Shown here one piece after another: positions 17,399-25,920 of a stretch of 53,123 bases of DNA (positions are counted from its first letter, which is position 1; each line of letters begins with the position of its first letter). The translations under genes were made by a program, and so were the position numbers. The stretch is from Clostridiales bacterium. GTDB lineage: Bacteria; Bacillota; Clostridia; Christensenellales; Borkfalkiaceae. Under the pieces are notes generated by a model that was given only the letters and a program-made list of their open reading frames with translations, was not told the origin of the DNA and ran no database searches. The stretch is taken from NCBI GenBank assembly GCA_015055545.1, contig SVHY01000009.1, positions 1 to 53,123 of the forward strand. The letters are read 5' to 3'.

Positions 17399-17617
17399 AT
17401 GAAAATGAGTTTAGATGAGATAATCAGCAAAAATTTAAAAGAAGAAATTGAGCAATCAGGGAAAACGAAAACTGAAATTGCAAGAGCAATCGGTGTGTCT
17501 AATCCTACGATTTCACAATACTTATCCGGAAAAATACAGCCTTCCTTATCCACTCTCTCAAAATTATGCACCTTTTTAAATTGTTCGGCGGATGATATAT
17601 TAGACGTTAAAAAATAA
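17399..17617 (+). CDS. XRE-family transcriptional regulator
   Basis: 72 aa, made almost only of a Cro/CI-type helix-turn-helix: SGKTKTEIARAIGVSNPTIS with the recognition helix near residues 30-40, then QYLSGKIQPSLSTLSKLCTF. There is no ligand or protease domain. It is divergent to the SLOG-like gene, with two palindromic sites between them. The likely job is repression of both genes. No Shine-Dalgarno sequence is visible before the ATG at 17399. Confidence 0.88.
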   Translation: MKMSLDEIISKNLKEEIEQSGKTKTEIARAIGVSNPTISQYLSGKIQPSLSTLSKLCTFLNCSADDILDVKK

Positions 17618-17635
17618 CAAACATTAGCAAGCGAA

Positions 17636-17671
17636 TAAAAAGACGGAAGTCCTTGACTCTCGTCTTTTTTT
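17636..17671 (+). terminator. Terminator after the XRE gene
   Basis: AAAAGACG pairs with CGTCTTTT and is followed by a T-run to 17671. Confidence 0.75.
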
Positions 17672-17811
17672 GGTGCGGACGAATATTTTGGCTACGCCAA
17701 AGCTTCCTCGCGCCGATAAGTTTCGCCCTTATTTCAATCTTTTACACGCGGTCGCTCGTCGCGTGAACCCACAATAATTTGTGTGTCCTTGCAGACCTTC
17801 GTCCGCGCCAA
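17670..17811. repeat. 142-bp segment with tRNA-like 14-bp terminal inverted repeats
   Basis: TTGGTGCGGACGAA at 17670-17683 and TTCGTCCGCGCCAA at 17798-17811 are inverted copies with one mismatch. Both match the 3' acceptor end plus CCA of the nearby tRNA-Leu. The same 3' end recurs at 18030-18043. The remaining stretch to 17,991 has further short tRNA-like pieces (AAGGGATTTG at 17838 and its complement near 17965) but no gene I can support. Confidence 0.5.
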
Positions 17812-17991
17812 CGAAAAACGCACCCACAAGCATTACGAAGGGATTTGCGCCTTTAGCGGCGCGCCCCGCTCGGCAATTATCAATTGCCGCCTTTGCCAAC
17901 AAGCTTTTCTTTATCCTATCCCGTAAGGCAAAGCGTTTTGCTCTCGCAAAACGGCTCCCACCCTCAAATCCCTTCGTTTTCGTTCGTATCG

Positions 17992-18030
17992 AAAAAAATT
18001 GAGATACCCAAAAGGATATCTCAATTTTTT
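17992..18030 (-). terminator. Terminator of the tRNA-Leu transcript
   Basis: On the minus strand TTGAGATATCC pairs with GGGTATCTCAA around a TTTT loop, followed by a T-run. It starts directly at the CCA end of tRNA-Leu. Confidence 0.85.
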
Positions 18031-18115
18031 TGGTGCGGACGAAGGGATTTGAACCCACACGGTGTTACCCACAGGAACCTGAAACCTGCGCGTCTGCCAA
18101 TTTCGCCACGTCCGC
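18031..18115 (-). tRNA. tRNA-Leu (anticodon CAG)
   Basis: Perfect 7-bp acceptor stem GCGGACG/CGTCCGC with encoded CCA at the 3' end (18033-18031). The D-arm reads GGCGAAATTGGCAGACGC as in Leu tRNAs, the anticodon loop TTCAGGT gives CAG, and a long variable arm (GTGGGTAACACC) marks a class II tRNA. The T-arm has TTCAAAT with one mismatch in the stem. It lies only 18 nt after the stop of the peptidase gene, so it is probably cut from that transcript. Confidence 0.92.
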
Positions 18116-18120
18116 TTTTC

Positions 18121-18149
18121 TATACAAAACGCGTTATGCGTTTTGTATA
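18121..18149. other. 12-bp perfect hairpin across the peptidase stop codon
   Basis: TATACAAAACGC and GCGTTTTGTATA flank a GTTAT loop that contains the peptidase stop codon. It lies between the peptidase gene and tRNA-Leu. No T-run follows on the minus strand, so it is not a normal terminator there; on the plus strand it is followed by a T-rich stretch. Confidence 0.6.
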
Positions 18150-18844
18150 CTTTTTATTTCGTTTTTCTTCAAGGCGCCGTTCTCGCTCGTAATTTCCCAC
18201 GCTACGCCGCCGCTCGTCAGACTTCCAACGATTTCGCCGTCCTCAATTACGATTGCCGAATCGTCTTCTATCCCGTAAGCACGCTCATAATTATAACACA
18301 CGATTTTATCAAAGTCAAGCATTCTTTGGTTATAATGCGGAGAAATTATCCCGTTTATCCAATTTATTCCTTTGAACATGGCGTATTTATCTTCTTCGCC
18401 CGTTACGCTTACCGAATCAGTGTAGATATCCGAAAACCAACAAATCGCGCCTGCGGAAAGCCCCGAAATAATCACGCCCCTTTCATACGCTTCCTGTATG
18501 AGCGGCAATATTCCCGTCTTTTTCCAATGCTCGATCATGAACACGGTGTCGCCGCCGCCAACGTAAATCATATCCGCTTTTTCAAACTTCGCGCGCATTT
18601 TTTCCATATCCACGTCTTTATACACGGACAACGCAACGTCCGTTTTGATATCGAACACCCCCGTATACACCTTATGAAAAGTGTTATAATAGGGCATATA
18701 ATCGTGGCTTGCCGTAGGGATAAACAGAGCGTTTGCCCTGCGTTCCCCTGCGCGGGCTTTGGCAAGCCCAGCGATATATTCGTCGATTTTAAGCGTAGTA
18801 CGGCTACGTAAATCTCCGCCGCCTATTGCGATAATTCTCTTCAT
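18134..18844 (-). CDS. Peptidase S51 (PepE/cyanophycinase-like)
   Basis: 236 aa from the ATG at 18844 with TGGAG upstream. It opens with IIAIGGGDLRSRTT, and the nucleophile elbow GLSAGAICWF holds the catalytic Ser near residue 125. The glycine segment DMIYVGGGDTVFMIEHWKKTG near 95 is typical of the family. S51 enzymes are cytoplasmic serine peptidases that cleave Asp-containing dipeptides or related substrates. It follows the 157-aa membrane protein gene by 20 bp. Confidence 0.88.
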   Translation of the reverse strand: MKRIIAIGGGDLRSRTTLKIDEYIAGLAKARAGERRANALFIPTASHDYMPYYNTFHKVYTGVFDIKTDVALSVYKDVDMEKMRAKFEKADMIYVGGGDTVFMIEHWKKTGILPLIQEAYERGVIISGLSAGAICWFSDIYTDSVSVTGEEDKYAMFKGINWINGIISPHYNQRMLDFDKIVCYNYERAYGIEDDSAIVIEDGEIVGSLTSGGVAWEITSENGALKKNEIKSIQNA

Positions 18845-18864
18845 TCGTTTCTCCACTCAACCGT

Positions 18865-19338
18865 TTACGCCGACATACGCCGTTCGATTTTTTCAATCGC
18901 CGAATCCAATCCGTCCACGATTTTTTGCACGTCTTTTTTAAAGTCCACCGCGGAAACGTAGCCGTTTTGCGTTTCTTGGCTCAATCCGTCCGCAAGCTTG
19001 TCCAAGTCCTGTGCAATCCCTTCAAACACGATATCTTTTTTCACTTCCACAAGCTGATACGCCGCCCAAGCCGCGTCCGTTAATTTATCGTTGAGTTTCA
19101 TTAGTTTCGTCGAACCGAGCCAAACCTGCACGCTCGATTTATTCTCGCTCGATAACAATTCGTTCGCGTATTTTTTCGCGCGTTCGAGGCGGTTTTTCAC
19201 CCACGCGGGCGTTACTTCCTTTTTCGTCTTTCTACGCGTCGCCGCTAGCAAAATCAGCCCGACAATAATAACCACGCTGTACACGGCGTATTCCAACAAA
19301 GTCGATATCGTTTCCGCCGCTATCAATAATCCGTTCAT
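18865..19338 (-). CDS. Membrane-anchored protein of unknown function (157 aa)
   Basis: One N-terminal membrane helix (YAVYSVVIIVGLILLAATRR, near residues 17-36) followed by a charged, mostly helical cytoplasmic part rich in Lys, Glu and Ala that could form a coiled coil. The start overlaps the mscS stop (ATGA), so translation is coupled to the channel. It may be a channel partner, but I do not recognise the family. Confidence 0.75.
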   Translation of the reverse strand: MNGLLIAAETISTLLEYAVYSVVIIVGLILLAATRRKTKKEVTPAWVKNRLERAKKYANELLSSENKSSVQVWLGSTKLMKLNDKLTDAAWAAYQLVEVKKDIVFEGIAQDLDKLADGLSQETQNGYVSAVDFKKDVQKIVDGLDSAIEKIERRMSA

Positions 19339-20174
19339 TCGTTTGCCTCCTTACCCGACTTGACCAAATGCACTTCCATTTGATCGTAAGGAATTTCAAT
19401 GTTATTATCACGTAAAACGCCTAAAATACGTTCCATCAAATCGAATTTTACGTTCCAAAAATCGGACGTATTCGCCCATACGCGGAGCGTGAAATCCAGC
19501 GAGCTTGAACCGTATTCCGTCAAGCGGAAAAACGGAGCGGGTTCTTTACAAATCCGTTCGTCGCTTTCAACCAACGCCATCACGCACGATTTCACCTTAT
19601 CGATATCCGAATCGTAACTGACGGGTACCACAAGTTCCATACGCCGTATGGGCATTTTGCTGTAATTGATAATCACGGAACTGAGCACCGTATTATTCGG
19701 TATTACCACGGTAAGATTATCCGTCGTTACGATTTTCACCGAAAACAGCTTAATCTCTTTCACCGTACCGCTCGTGCCGCCGATATCGACGAAATCACCC
19801 GCTTTAAAGGGTTTTGTGAAAATGAGTACAATCCCGTTCGTTAAGCTGGACAGGGTGTTTTGCATACCCAAACCGATGGCAAGCACCACCGCCGAGAACG
19901 CCGATACAAGCCCCGCCGTTGAGAAACCGAGCGCACCGATGAGAATGACCGCCAACAAAACGTATACGACGAGCGCCACCACCGAAGTGATGAACGCCGC
20001 CGCCGAGTTGTCTATTTTACGGCTCTTCATCGACGAGCGTTTGACCGCTTTCCGCACCACGGCAACGACCAACACGCCCAACACGAAAATAGCAAGCGCG
20101 CGCATAATCGTCAAACCGTACCCGACGAAAAAGCTCCACAGCGCGCCCGTAAATTGATTCCATACTTCTTTCAT
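19335..20174 (-). CDS. mscS: Small-conductance mechanosensitive channel MscS family
   Basis: 279 aa with AAGGAG before the ATG. Three membrane helices: the first near 15-38, a second near 60-85 and the pore helix FSTAGLVSAFSAVVLAIGLG with its Gly/Ala pattern near 88-107. The beta domain follows (GDFVDIGGTSGTVKEIKLFS), then the alpha/beta cage to the C-terminus. It opens on membrane tension and releases solutes on osmotic downshift. Length fits the classic MscS. Confidence 0.93.
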   Translation of the reverse strand: MKEVWNQFTGALWSFFVGYGLTIMRALAIFVLGVLVVAVVRKAVKRSSMKSRKIDNSAAAFITSVVALVVYVLLAVILIGALGFSTAGLVSAFSAVVLAIGLGMQNTLSSLTNGIVLIFTKPFKAGDFVDIGGTSGTVKEIKLFSVKIVTTDNLTVVIPNNTVLSSVIINYSKMPIRRMELVVPVSYDSDIDKVKSCVMALVESDERICKEPAPFFRLTEYGSSSLDFTLRVWANTSDFWNVKFDLMERILGVLRDNNIEIPYDQMEVHLVKSGKEANE

Positions 20175-20212
20175 ATAGAATATTTTCTCCTTTCACAAGC
20201 TATTTCAAACGC

Positions 20213-20665
20213 TTATTTATAATATTTTTCTTCCAACGCCTTAATCTTTGCAACGCGGCGTTCGTGGCGTTCGCCGCCCTCAAACGGCGTGTTCAAAAAC
20301 AGGCTTACGATTTCCTGCATCAAGCCTTCGCCGACCACCTTTTCGCCCATAGCGATCATGTTCGCGTCGTTGTGCAAACGGGTATATTTTGCGCAATACG
20401 TATCGTGGCAATGCGCGCAACGCACCCCGGGAACTTTATTCGCGACGATAGAAACGCCTATCCCCGACGAACAAACGACGATACCGCGTTCACATTCGCC
20501 GTTTGCCACCGCTTCTGCGGCAGGCGCGGCGTAATCGGGATAATCACACGAATCCTTCGTATGCGTGCCGAAATCCACCACTTCGTGCCCAAGGCTCTCC
20601 ACGTACGCAATCACGGCTTTCTTCAAATTCAACGCACCGTGGTCGCAAGCAACTGCAATTTTCAT
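20213..20665 (-). CDS. rpiB: Ribose-5-phosphate isomerase B
   Basis: 150 aa, full family length. ACDHGALNLKKAV at residues 6-18 holds the phosphate-binding Asp-His, and CSSGIGVSIVANKVPGVRCA near 66-85 holds the catalytic Cys and the anion hole. CHDTYCAKYTRLHNDANMIA carries the second active His. It interconverts ribose-5-phosphate and ribulose-5-phosphate in the pentose phosphate pathway. Start overlaps the stop of the phosphatase gene by ATGA and has AAAGGAG. Confidence 0.95.
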   Translation of the reverse strand: MKIAVACDHGALNLKKAVIAYVESLGHEVVDFGTHTKDSCDYPDYAAPAAEAVANGECERGIVVCSSGIGVSIVANKVPGVRCAHCHDTYCAKYTRLHNDANMIAMGEKVVGEGLMQEIVSLFLNTPFEGGERHERRVAKIKALEEKYYK

Positions 20666-21300
20666 AATTTTTCTCCTTTGCGGTTTTTTCCGCTGCTTTT
20701 ATTTTTTTGCGCGGTTTTCCCCGCGCTTTTTTTCGTTGGTTTAGTTGTCGTTTTTTTCGCTGTCGCGGCTTTTGGAGCGCGCGGTTTGGGAATATATTTC
20801 TTGCGGATATTTTCGGGCAGTAATTTTTCAATCAGCGCAGACATACCCCCGTCGATTAGCTCGAAAACGTATTGATAACAGTCCTTGTCTTTCCCGTACG
20901 GGTCCATGATTTCATACCCGCAAAGTTCGGAAAAGGCGTATACGTTGTTCTCAATTTCTTCCTCGCCCGCAGCCCGTAAAACCTGCCAACGCATTTCCAT
21001 CAAGATATCGCGCTGAACGTCAGTCATACAAACGATTGCAAGCGATTCTTTAAGCGATTTTTCGTCGATATTTTTCGCGTGAAAGTTATGTACGTCAAAC
21101 CCTTTCGTTATAAGGAGTTCCGCCGATTTTTCGTTGATTTCGTCCGTTTCGTTTGCACGTAAGCCTGCGGACGAAATTTCAAGTTTTGTCAAGCCTAAAT
21201 CGGTAATTCGTTTACGAAAAAGGTATTCTGCGATAGGCGAACGGCAAGTATTTCCCGTGCATACGAATATGATTTTCTTCTTTAATTTACTTTTCGCCAC
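20662..21300 (-). CDS. Low-molecular-weight protein tyrosine phosphatase with basic tail
   Basis: 212 aa, GTG start at 21300. The P-loop VCTGNTCRSP near residue 12 is the C-x5-R signature, and the acid DPYGKDKDCY near 125 supplies the general-acid Asp. After residue 168 comes a 44-aa tail of Lys, Ala, Thr and Pro (PKPRAPKAATAKKTTTKP...), absent from typical 150-aa family members; it may bind nucleic acid or membranes. Likely removes phosphate from protein Tyr or Arg. Gene order Sua5-phosphatase-rpiB is common in Firmicutes. Confidence 0.9.
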   Translation of the reverse strand: MAKSKLKKKIIFVCTGNTCRSPIAEYLFRKRITDLGLTKLEISSAGLRANETDEINEKSAELLITKGFDVHNFHAKNIDEKSLKESLAIVCMTDVQRDILMEMRWQVLRAAGEEEIENNVYAFSELCGYEIMDPYGKDKDCYQYVFELIDGGMSALIEKLLPENIRKKYIPKPRAPKAATAKKTTTKPTKKSAGKTAQKNKSSGKNRKGEKL

Positions 21301-21330
21301 GTACCTGCCCCGCTCCTTTGATTATTTTTC

Positions 21331-22344
21331 CTATACGTCCTGCGACGTACAAGCCTTGCGCAACCGATTCAAAACGCCCGTCATGATCCCGTCGCTTTCT
21401 TGCGGTTCAACGACGATAAGCGTATCGCAAAAGCGTTCCGCCTCCCTGAGCAATTTGTATAGCCGCGATGCCATTTCCGCCTGATTTTTCCCGAGGTTCA
21501 GGCACTTAGCGCCTATTTTTTCAAATTCTGAAATCCACTTTTCTTCGCAAAGTACCGCAACTCCTTTATTTTCCTGCGATTCCTTAACATATCGCAAAAT
21601 TGCCTGTTCCACGTTTTTTTGCGAAAAAAGCAACGTTTTGCAACGGGGCGCGTAATGCTTATACAACATACCCGGGCTTTTCACTTGTTGCGGATTTTCC
21701 AAATCGGGCGCGTATTCGTCGCAACGCCCAACCACTTTTTCTATCATTTCGCGGGTGATAAGCCCCGGGCGTAAAATCACGGGATATTCGCCCGTGCAAT
21801 CGCATACCGTGCTTTCAATCCCGCCCGTACATTCGCCGCCGTCCAAAATAAGCGGAATTTTACCGTCGAAATCGTCCAGTACGTGCTGTGCACTCGTCGG
21901 ACTGACGTGACGGGAAATATTCGCACTTGGCGCGACAATCGGCACGCCTACCTTTTTTAAAAACGCGCGTGCGCCCGCGTGCGCGGGTACGCGTATAGCG
22001 AGCGTATCCAAACCGCAAGACACGAACGGACTGACTTTGCCCTTGGACGGATAGACGAGCGTCAAAGGTCCGGGCAAAAACGCGGCGCGTAATTTTTGCG
22101 CGTACGGCGGATCGTAATCGATGATTTGTGACAAATCGTACGTTTCGTGTACGTGCGCAATCAACGGGTTGTTGTTCGGTCTGCCTTTCACTTCAAAAAT
22201 CTTGCGCACGGCGGCGTCGTTAAACGCACTGCTGCCCAAGCCGTATACCGTTTCCGTCGGCATAGCCACTACGCCGCCTTTTTCGATAATCTCTTTTGCC
22301 CAAGCCAAACTCTCAGGCGTTATTAAGCATACTCTCGTTTCCAT
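21331..22344 (-). CDS. sua5: Threonylcarbamoyl-AMP synthase, Sua5 type
   Basis: 337 aa from the ATG at 22344, just after the dnaB stop. The YrdC fold occupies residues 10-200: MPTETVYGLGSSAFND, KGRPNNNPLIAHV and VPSANISRHVSPTSA bind ATP, bicarbonate and Thr. A linker (SPGMLYKHYAP) leads to the C-terminal Sua5 domain to residue 330, so it is the long Sua5 form. It makes threonylcarbamoyl-AMP for the t6A37 modification of tRNA. Confidence 0.93.
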   Translation of the reverse strand: METRVCLITPESLAWAKEIIEKGGVVAMPTETVYGLGSSAFNDAAVRKIFEVKGRPNNNPLIAHVHETYDLSQIIDYDPPYAQKLRAAFLPGPLTLVYPSKGKVSPFVSCGLDTLAIRVPAHAGARAFLKKVGVPIVAPSANISRHVSPTSAQHVLDDFDGKIPLILDGGECTGGIESTVCDCTGEYPVILRPGLITREMIEKVVGRCDEYAPDLENPQQVKSPGMLYKHYAPRCKTLLFSQKNVEQAILRYVKESQENKGVAVLCEEKWISEFEKIGAKCLNLGKNQAEMASRLYKLLREAERFCDTLIVVEPQESDGIMTGVLNRLRKACTSQDV

Positions 22345-22345
22345 A

Positions 22346-23866
22346 TCAATCAAACGGCAACTCGTCGTCTATGCCCTTTAAATCGCCCTTTCTGGGTGTA
22401 GGGGGCGGTAAATCAGGGGTGGAATAATCGTCTTCGGGCGCTTCGTATTCCACGTCTTCCTCTTCGTATTCCTGTGCCCGAGCGGAAAATTCGGGCGGTT
22501 CTTCGTCGCGGTTTTGATCGTCCACGTCCACGAATTTGGTACATTCGCCGATGAACTTCAACGATACTCTGCCCTGTTCGCCCGCTCTGTGCTTGGCGAT
22601 AATGAGTTCCGCCGCGCCCTTAATCACTTTACCGCTTTCTCGCTCTTCCGCGGTTGCCGTAACTTCGGGACGGTTGATAAACATAACGATGTCCGCGTCC
22701 TGTTCGATTGCACCCGATTCACGAAGGTCGGAAAGGGTGGGTTCTTTGGACTGGATACGACGAAGCTGGGAAAGCGCGATAACGGGAACGTTCAGTTCTT
22801 TTGCCATAATCTTCAAATCACGGGTAATGGAAGCGACTTCCTGTTGTCTGTTTTCCGCGCCCGCCATACGAGAATCGCCGCTGGACATAAGCTGGATATA
22901 GTCGATCATAATCAAATCCACGCCGCCCGCCGTCGTTTTTAATCTACGGCACTTGGACAAAATTTCCGCAGGCGTAACGCGCGAGGAGTCGTCGATGAAA
23001 ATATTGCTCTTTTTCAACTGGTCGCTGGCGAGCATGAGTTTTTTCCATTCCTTTGCCGATAACTGGCCGTTCAAAGCCTTGCTCATGCTCACGTTTGCGT
23101 ACGCACAAATCAAACGCTGTACGATTTCCGAACGGGGCATTTCGAGCGAGAACACGGCGCAAGTTTTGCCTGCACGAAGTGAAGCGTGTTCGACAAGGTT
23201 CATCGCAAGCGACGTTTTACCCATACCGGGCCGAGCCGCCAAGACGATGAGTGCGCCGCCCTGCAAGCCGTGCGTCATTCTGTCGAAATGTTTAAAGCCC
23301 GTGGGAATACCTTGGAAGGCGTTAGGGTCGGATTGCAATTTTTCAAACTTTTCCAACACCTGCGAAATGACGTCTTCGCCCTCGTCCATACCCAGAAGTG
23401 AAGAACGGTCGGATTGTTGCGAAATATCGTAAACCACCTTTTCCGCGTAGGCAAGCGCGGCTTGTCCGTCCACGGCGGACATGGAATTTTCGATAATTTT
23501 CCGCGACGCGCGAATGAGTTTTCTGTTCGTGCTATCCCGTGAAACGATATCGTAATAGGATTGATAATTCGCCGCCGACGGCGTGATTTGCGTAAGCTCC
23601 GTAAGATATACGATTCCGCCCGCTTTTTCAAGCGCGCCCTCGTTTTCCAGCTCGTCGGAAACGGTTACCAAGTCGATAGGTTTGCGCGAGGCAAAAACCT
23701 TTTGCATGGCATGCAAAATATATTTATGCGATTCTTGATAAAAATCGTCTTCTTTGAGTTTTTCCACGAGGTCGGACGCTACTTCAAAGTCCATTAAAAA
23801 ACAGCCCAAAAGCGCCATTTCCGCGTCGCGGTTGTAAGGCATTGTGTTTGCCGTCGTATCTGCCAT
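22346..23866 (-). CDS. dnaB: Replicative DNA helicase
   Basis: 506 aa. The N-terminal domain (NRDAEMALLGCFLMDFEVA) matches DnaB-N, and the RecA-like motor has Walker A ARPGMGKTSLAMN near residue 210 and Walker B LIMIDYIQLM near 320. The C-terminus carries an acidic, disordered tail (EEDVEYEAPEDD, then PPPTPRKG). It is the ring helicase of the replication fork. The gene follows pepF by 15 bp and precedes sua5. The DnaD-like gene at 31.9 kb may take part in its loading. Confidence 0.95.
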   Translation of the reverse strand: MADTTANTMPYNRDAEMALLGCFLMDFEVASDLVEKLKEDDFYQESHKYILHAMQKVFASRKPIDLVTVSDELENEGALEKAGGIVYLTELTQITPSAANYQSYYDIVSRDSTNRKLIRASRKIIENSMSAVDGQAALAYAEKVVYDISQQSDRSSLLGMDEGEDVISQVLEKFEKLQSDPNAFQGIPTGFKHFDRMTHGLQGGALIVLAARPGMGKTSLAMNLVEHASLRAGKTCAVFSLEMPRSEIVQRLICAYANVSMSKALNGQLSAKEWKKLMLASDQLKKSNIFIDDSSRVTPAEILSKCRRLKTTAGGVDLIMIDYIQLMSSGDSRMAGAENRQQEVASITRDLKIMAKELNVPVIALSQLRRIQSKEPTLSDLRESGAIEQDADIVMFINRPEVTATAEERESGKVIKGAAELIIAKHRAGEQGRVSLKFIGECTKFVDVDDQNRDEEPPEFSARAQEYEEEDVEYEAPEDDYSTPDLPPPTPRKGDLKGIDDELPFD

Positions 23867-23881
23867 TGTTCTTCCCCTTTG

Positions 23882-25666
23882 TCAGTCTTCTAAACGTTGA
23901 AATTCTTTCAGCGTATCTTCAAATTCTTGCATAGCCGCTTTAAAGGGCGTTTCGCTCGTCAAATCCACGCCCGCCGCCCGTAAGATGGAAACGGGATCAG
24001 TGCAACCGCCCGAGGAAAGGAATTGGAAATAATCTTTCACCGCGCTTTCCCCTTCCGTCAAAATGCGCTTTGCTATGGACACGGCGGAGATAATCCCCGT
24101 TGCGTATTTGTACACGTAAAACGCGCTGTAAAAATGCGGTATGCGCGCCCATTCGTAAGCGACTTGTTCGTCGTGAACGACCGCGTCGCCGTAATATTTC
24201 TTGTTCAAATCGTAATAAATACCGTTTAACAGTTCTTTGGTGAGCGGTTCGCCGCTTTCCGCTTTTTCGTGCGCGAGTTGTTCAAATTCGGCAAACTGCG
24301 TTTGACGGAAAAGCGTGGCGCGGAACGTGTCCATATAATAATTGAGCAGGTATTTTTTTACGTTCTTGTCCTGCGTTTTAGAAAGCAAGTGTTTAAGAAG
24401 CAACACTTCGTTGACCGTGCTGGCAATTTCCGCAAGGAAAATGGTGTAGCTTGCCTTTGCGTACGGTTGCGCCGCCGTCGATTTGTACGTATGAATGGCG
24501 TGTCCCATTTCGTGCGCGATCGTGAACACGTCGTTGATTGTCGGTTGATAATTTAACAGCACGTACGGGTGCGGCGAATCGTACACGCCCGCCGAATACG
24601 CGCCGCTACGCTTACCCTCGCTTTCGCAAACGTCAATCCAGCGTTCGGCGAGCGCTTTGTCAAGCAGCGCGATATAATCTTTTCCAAGCGGCGCAAGACC
24701 TTCTTTTACAAGCTCGTACGCCTGATCAAACGGCATAGCCATATCTACGTTTTCCACCAAGGGAACGGACAAATCGTATATATGCTGTTCGTCCAGCCCG
24801 AGCGCGCGTTTGCGCGTGGCGATATATTCGTGCAGCACGGGTAAACCCGCGTGCGTGGATTTTATCAGCGTTTGATAGACTTTATCCGCTACGTCTTCGC
24901 TATCGAGCGCCATTTGCAAACAGCTATCGAATTTGCGAACCGTCTTATAAAACACGTTCGCTTTTACGTTGGAATAATACGTTTGCGTAATCGCATCAAT
25001 CAAGCGGATATACGCGGCGTAGTATTTTTCAAACCATTCCTTGCGCTCTTTACGGTTACCTCCGCGCATGACCACGCCGTACGTGCCGTGGCTCATTTGC
25101 GTTTCTTCGCCGTTAAAGCTCGCTTTGGGCAGGTTCAAGTTGGCGTTATTGAGCATGGAGAATACGCCTTGGAAATCCCCCATTACGTCGCCGCCAAGCG
25201 TCAATAATTTTTCTTCTCCCGCGCTTAAAACGTGGGATTTTGCCGCGATTACCCGTTTTAAACGGTAATCGTACGCCGCGAAATCGGGGTCGGCGATAAA
25301 CGCTTGCAAGAGCGTATTATCAAGCGCGGTAAGCTGCGGTTCGACGAACGAAAAATTAGCAAACGACTTGGAATACAACGCGCCGATTTTCGCAAGTGCG
25401 GCGGTGGTTTTCGATTCCCGCACGTCTTCGTCGTGGCGCAAGTTTGCGTATAAGAAAAGCTTTTCCATACGCCGCGCCATATCGTCCATGCAGTTTAAAC
25501 ACGCAAGCAAGGTTTGCTTGTCCGCGAGTTTGTTTTCAAACGCCGACGTATCGTAATCGCCGTACTTCTTCTCTACTGCCTTATATTCTTCTTCCCATGC
25601 CTCGTCGCTTGCGAACAGGGCGTTTACGTCCCAAAGCCAAGCAACGGGAATTTCCGTTCTTTGCAT
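23882..25666 (-). CDS. pepF: Oligoendopeptidase F (M3B)
   Basis: 594 aa with AAAGGAG before the ATG. The zinc motif HEMGHAIH near residue 380 and the second Glu in FLAEIASTVNE 30 residues later are intact. N-terminal helices (YKAVEKKYGDYDT...) form the lid domain. It cuts oligopeptides of about 7-17 residues in the cytoplasm. Upstream lies the hairpin-rich gap of 366 bp. Confidence 0.95.
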   Translation of the reverse strand: MQRTEIPVAWLWDVNALFASDEAWEEEYKAVEKKYGDYDTSAFENKLADKQTLLACLNCMDDMARRMEKLFLYANLRHDEDVRESKTTAALAKIGALYSKSFANFSFVEPQLTALDNTLLQAFIADPDFAAYDYRLKRVIAAKSHVLSAGEEKLLTLGGDVMGDFQGVFSMLNNANLNLPKASFNGEETQMSHGTYGVVMRGGNRKERKEWFEKYYAAYIRLIDAITQTYYSNVKANVFYKTVRKFDSCLQMALDSEDVADKVYQTLIKSTHAGLPVLHEYIATRKRALGLDEQHIYDLSVPLVENVDMAMPFDQAYELVKEGLAPLGKDYIALLDKALAERWIDVCESEGKRSGAYSAGVYDSPHPYVLLNYQPTINDVFTIAHEMGHAIHTYKSTAAQPYAKASYTIFLAEIASTVNEVLLLKHLLSKTQDKNVKKYLLNYYMDTFRATLFRQTQFAEFEQLAHEKAESGEPLTKELLNGIYYDLNKKYYGDAVVHDEQVAYEWARIPHFYSAFYVYKYATGIISAVSIAKRILTEGESAVKDYFQFLSSGGCTDPVSILRAAGVDLTSETPFKAAMQEFEDTLKEFQRLED

Positions 25667-25920
25667 TGATATACTCCTTTAGAGTGAAATGAAAATCTAC
25701 GATTTTCGTGAATTGGCGGGGAACGCCCCGCGGCGAAACTTCTACAAGTTTCCGTACGTTTTTCTATCGCGAACCCCCGTTTTGTCATAGGCGAACGCAA
25801 TTTTTTATCTCTACGCCATAGCGTATGTACCTCTTCACGGTAGGGCGGAAAAGTTTAAAAATGAGATTCTATCGTTCACCTACGGCTCTCTCCAGAATGA
25901 CATAAAAACTAATCAACAAC
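25667..25920. other. Non-coding gap with dispersed intergenic sequence
   Basis: No ORF with a ribosome site. AGATTCTATCGTTCACCTACGG followed by CTCTCCAGAATGACA at 25864-25903 resembles a short intergenic repeat seen in other gut Firmicutes, from memory only. GGCGGGGAACGCCCC (25714-25728) is a small hairpin. The hairpin array begins at 25921. Confidence 0.4.

Noticed and set aside
17729-18058. 109-codon minus-strand frame near tRNA-Leu
   Set aside because: It reads through the tRNA-derived repeats and the tRNA terminator, and enters the tRNA; no ribosome site.
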